The position numbers and the translations under genes are program-made. A stretch of DNA of 64,000 nt from Desulfosarcina sp. BuS5 (GTDB taxonomy: Bacteria; Desulfobacterota; Desulfobacteria; Desulfobacterales; BuS5), in NCBI RefSeq assembly GCF_028752835.1, contig NZ_CP087952.1:3966501-4030500 (forward strand), given 5' to 3'. Position 1 is the first letter of the stretch, and each line of letters begins with the position of its first letter. Positions 63,176 through 64,000 of this stretch are shown here, one piece after another. The notes beneath the pieces are model-generated. The model saw nothing but the letters and a program-made list of their open reading frames with translations. It was not told where the DNA came from and did no database searches.

Positions 63176-64000
63176 ATGAGTTATCGTGAAAATGAAAGGA
63201 AAAAAGCTGCAAAGGTAAGAGGGGAATTATTTCGTGACCCAGGAAACGGAATATTTTTTAATAAGAAACGAGATTTTGTTTTACAAGATCCAACACTAAA
63301 TTTATGGGCAGGTATTCGAGAAGATGCAATAAACTACTTTGAAAGAAATCAAATATCGTGGTGGATGGGGCAAGATAAAAATGAACCTACCGGGCATTTG
63401 CTTTCCTCTCAGATAGCTTGTGTTAATCATTTATTTTTTGTTCGTCAAAGAAAAGATATTGCCTCAGCAATTCTAAAAAAAATATCAAACAAAATAAAAG
63501 AAGCTGTACTTGTTGATGATGGGTTTGTGGAATTTGAAGTGATTGGTAAAGACAATTACTTGAATGAAAAAACACACACTCGTGGTGCTAATTGCACCTC
63601 TGTAGATGCGGTTATGGTTGGCAAAAAAGACAACGAAAGTAACGTTTTAATTCTAATTGAGTGGAAATACACAGAGGAATATAGGGAAGAGAATAAATAT
63701 ATTCCGCAACGATACAATATTTACGATAAATTGATGGATCATTTTGAATCACCAATAACGATAAGAGATTTTGAGGCATTCTATTATGAACCGTTTTATC
63801 AGCTTATGAGGCAAACTTTACTTGGTTGGATGATGGTTAATGCAAGGGAATATCAATGTGATGAATATCTCCATTTACATATTATCCCTAAACAAAATAC
63901 AGAGTTGAGAGATAGAGTTACATCACCAAAACTGTCAGGAAAAAATATGTCGGAAGCATGGGAGTCCGTATTAAAAGAACCAGAAAGGTACTTAGTGATT
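63176..64000 (+). CDS. PGN_0703-like putative restriction endonuclease, partial
   Basis: 275 codons, running off the window with no stop. Start ATG 63176 follows TGGAGTTGTT. Features fit the PGN_0703-type PD-(D/E)xK group: SSQIACVNHLFFVRQ, DDGFVEFEVIG, RGANCTSVDAVMVG and the nuclease core ILIEWKYTEEYREEN (E-x-K). Likely a defence nuclease; specificity unknown. Confidence 0.68.
   Translation, partial: MSYRENERKKAAKVRGELFRDPGNGIFFNKKRDFVLQDPTLNLWAGIREDAINYFERNQISWWMGQDKNEPTGHLLSSQIACVNHLFFVRQRKDIASAILKKISNKIKEAVLVDDGFVEFEVIGKDNYLNEKTHTRGANCTSVDAVMVGKKDNESNVLILIEWKYTEEYREENKYIPQRYNIYDKLMDHFESPITIRDFEAFYYEPFYQLMRQTLLGWMMVNAREYQCDEYLHLHIIPKQNTELRDRVTSPKLSGKNMSEAWESVLKEPERYLVI

Noticed and set aside
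1-64000. tRNA, rRNA or replication-origin sequences.
   Set aside because: I saw no cloverleaf with CCA-type ends, no rRNA-like stretch and no DnaA-box cluster; a tRNAscan or Infernal run was not possible.

Overview
The window is one end of a large chromosomal-type integron. A tyrosine recombinase of the IntI type (314-1348, minus strand) sits beside an attI-like region. From there about 62 kb of gene cassettes runs away from it on the plus strand, each cassette ending in a recognisable attC site. Most of the sequence is AT-rich. A PEP-CTERM protein, an exosortase H-like locus, many insertion sequences and an integron this long suggest a Desulfobacterota-like (or similar environmental Gram-negative) host. 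That assignment is inference. Some cassettes (60.2-61.8 kb, 44.6-45.5 kb) are clearly GC-richer, as expected for captured genes.

Layout. 1-1.5 kb: integrase and attI. 1.5-5.6 kb: small cassettes with VapBC-like, DUF4258/YgiT and MazEF toxin-antitoxin pairs, a membrane J-domain protein and a TIR/deoxyribosyltransferase-like protein. 5.8-10 kb: a gene-less cassette, a GAF-membrane/Panacea pair and group II intron copy 1. 10-12.7 kb: a type II restriction-modification system with controller protein and C-boxes. 12.9-25.7 kb: one very large cassette with an exosortase H-like sorting locus, broken by four nested or independent insertion sequences. 25.7-34 kb: nitrilase-STAND-TPR, ApeA-like HEPN, hypotheticals and a PEP-CTERM protein. 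34-45.8 kb: secreted caspase-fold protein, BrnTA, seven near-identical gene-less cassettes, HNH nuclease, Mrr and small membrane proteins. 45.8-58 kb: a DUF262/DUF1524 (GmrSD-like) gene split by an antisense group II intron, itself hit by an insertion sequence, and by an IS66 carrying a DruA-like gene; intron copy 3 lies in its attC. 58-64 kb: a three-gene membrane cassette, Nmad2-Nmad3, a CDF metal exporter and a partial PGN_0703-like nuclease.

The most unusual feature is a structured, apparently non-coding unit of 201 bp present 17 times. Every copy sits exactly at the G/TT recombination point of attI or an attC. Each folds as one hairpin followed by a Y-shaped structure, meaning an outer stem enclosing two hairpins. 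Two diverged copies carry paired substitutions in the stems, so the fold itself appears to be under selection. A duplicated 611-bp cassette, once with and once without the unit, shows the occupied and empty site. Two elements of unrelated sequence (34029-34198 and 63037-63152) have the same hairpin-plus-Y layout. This may be a class of integron-borne structured elements: gene-less cassettes, or parasites of the integron recombination point.

The cargo is dominated by toxin-antitoxin and anti-phage families, consistent with a defence-rich superintegron. Cassettes appear to be independent units; genes cooperate only within a cassette (TA pairs, R-M-C system, exosortase and its substrate).
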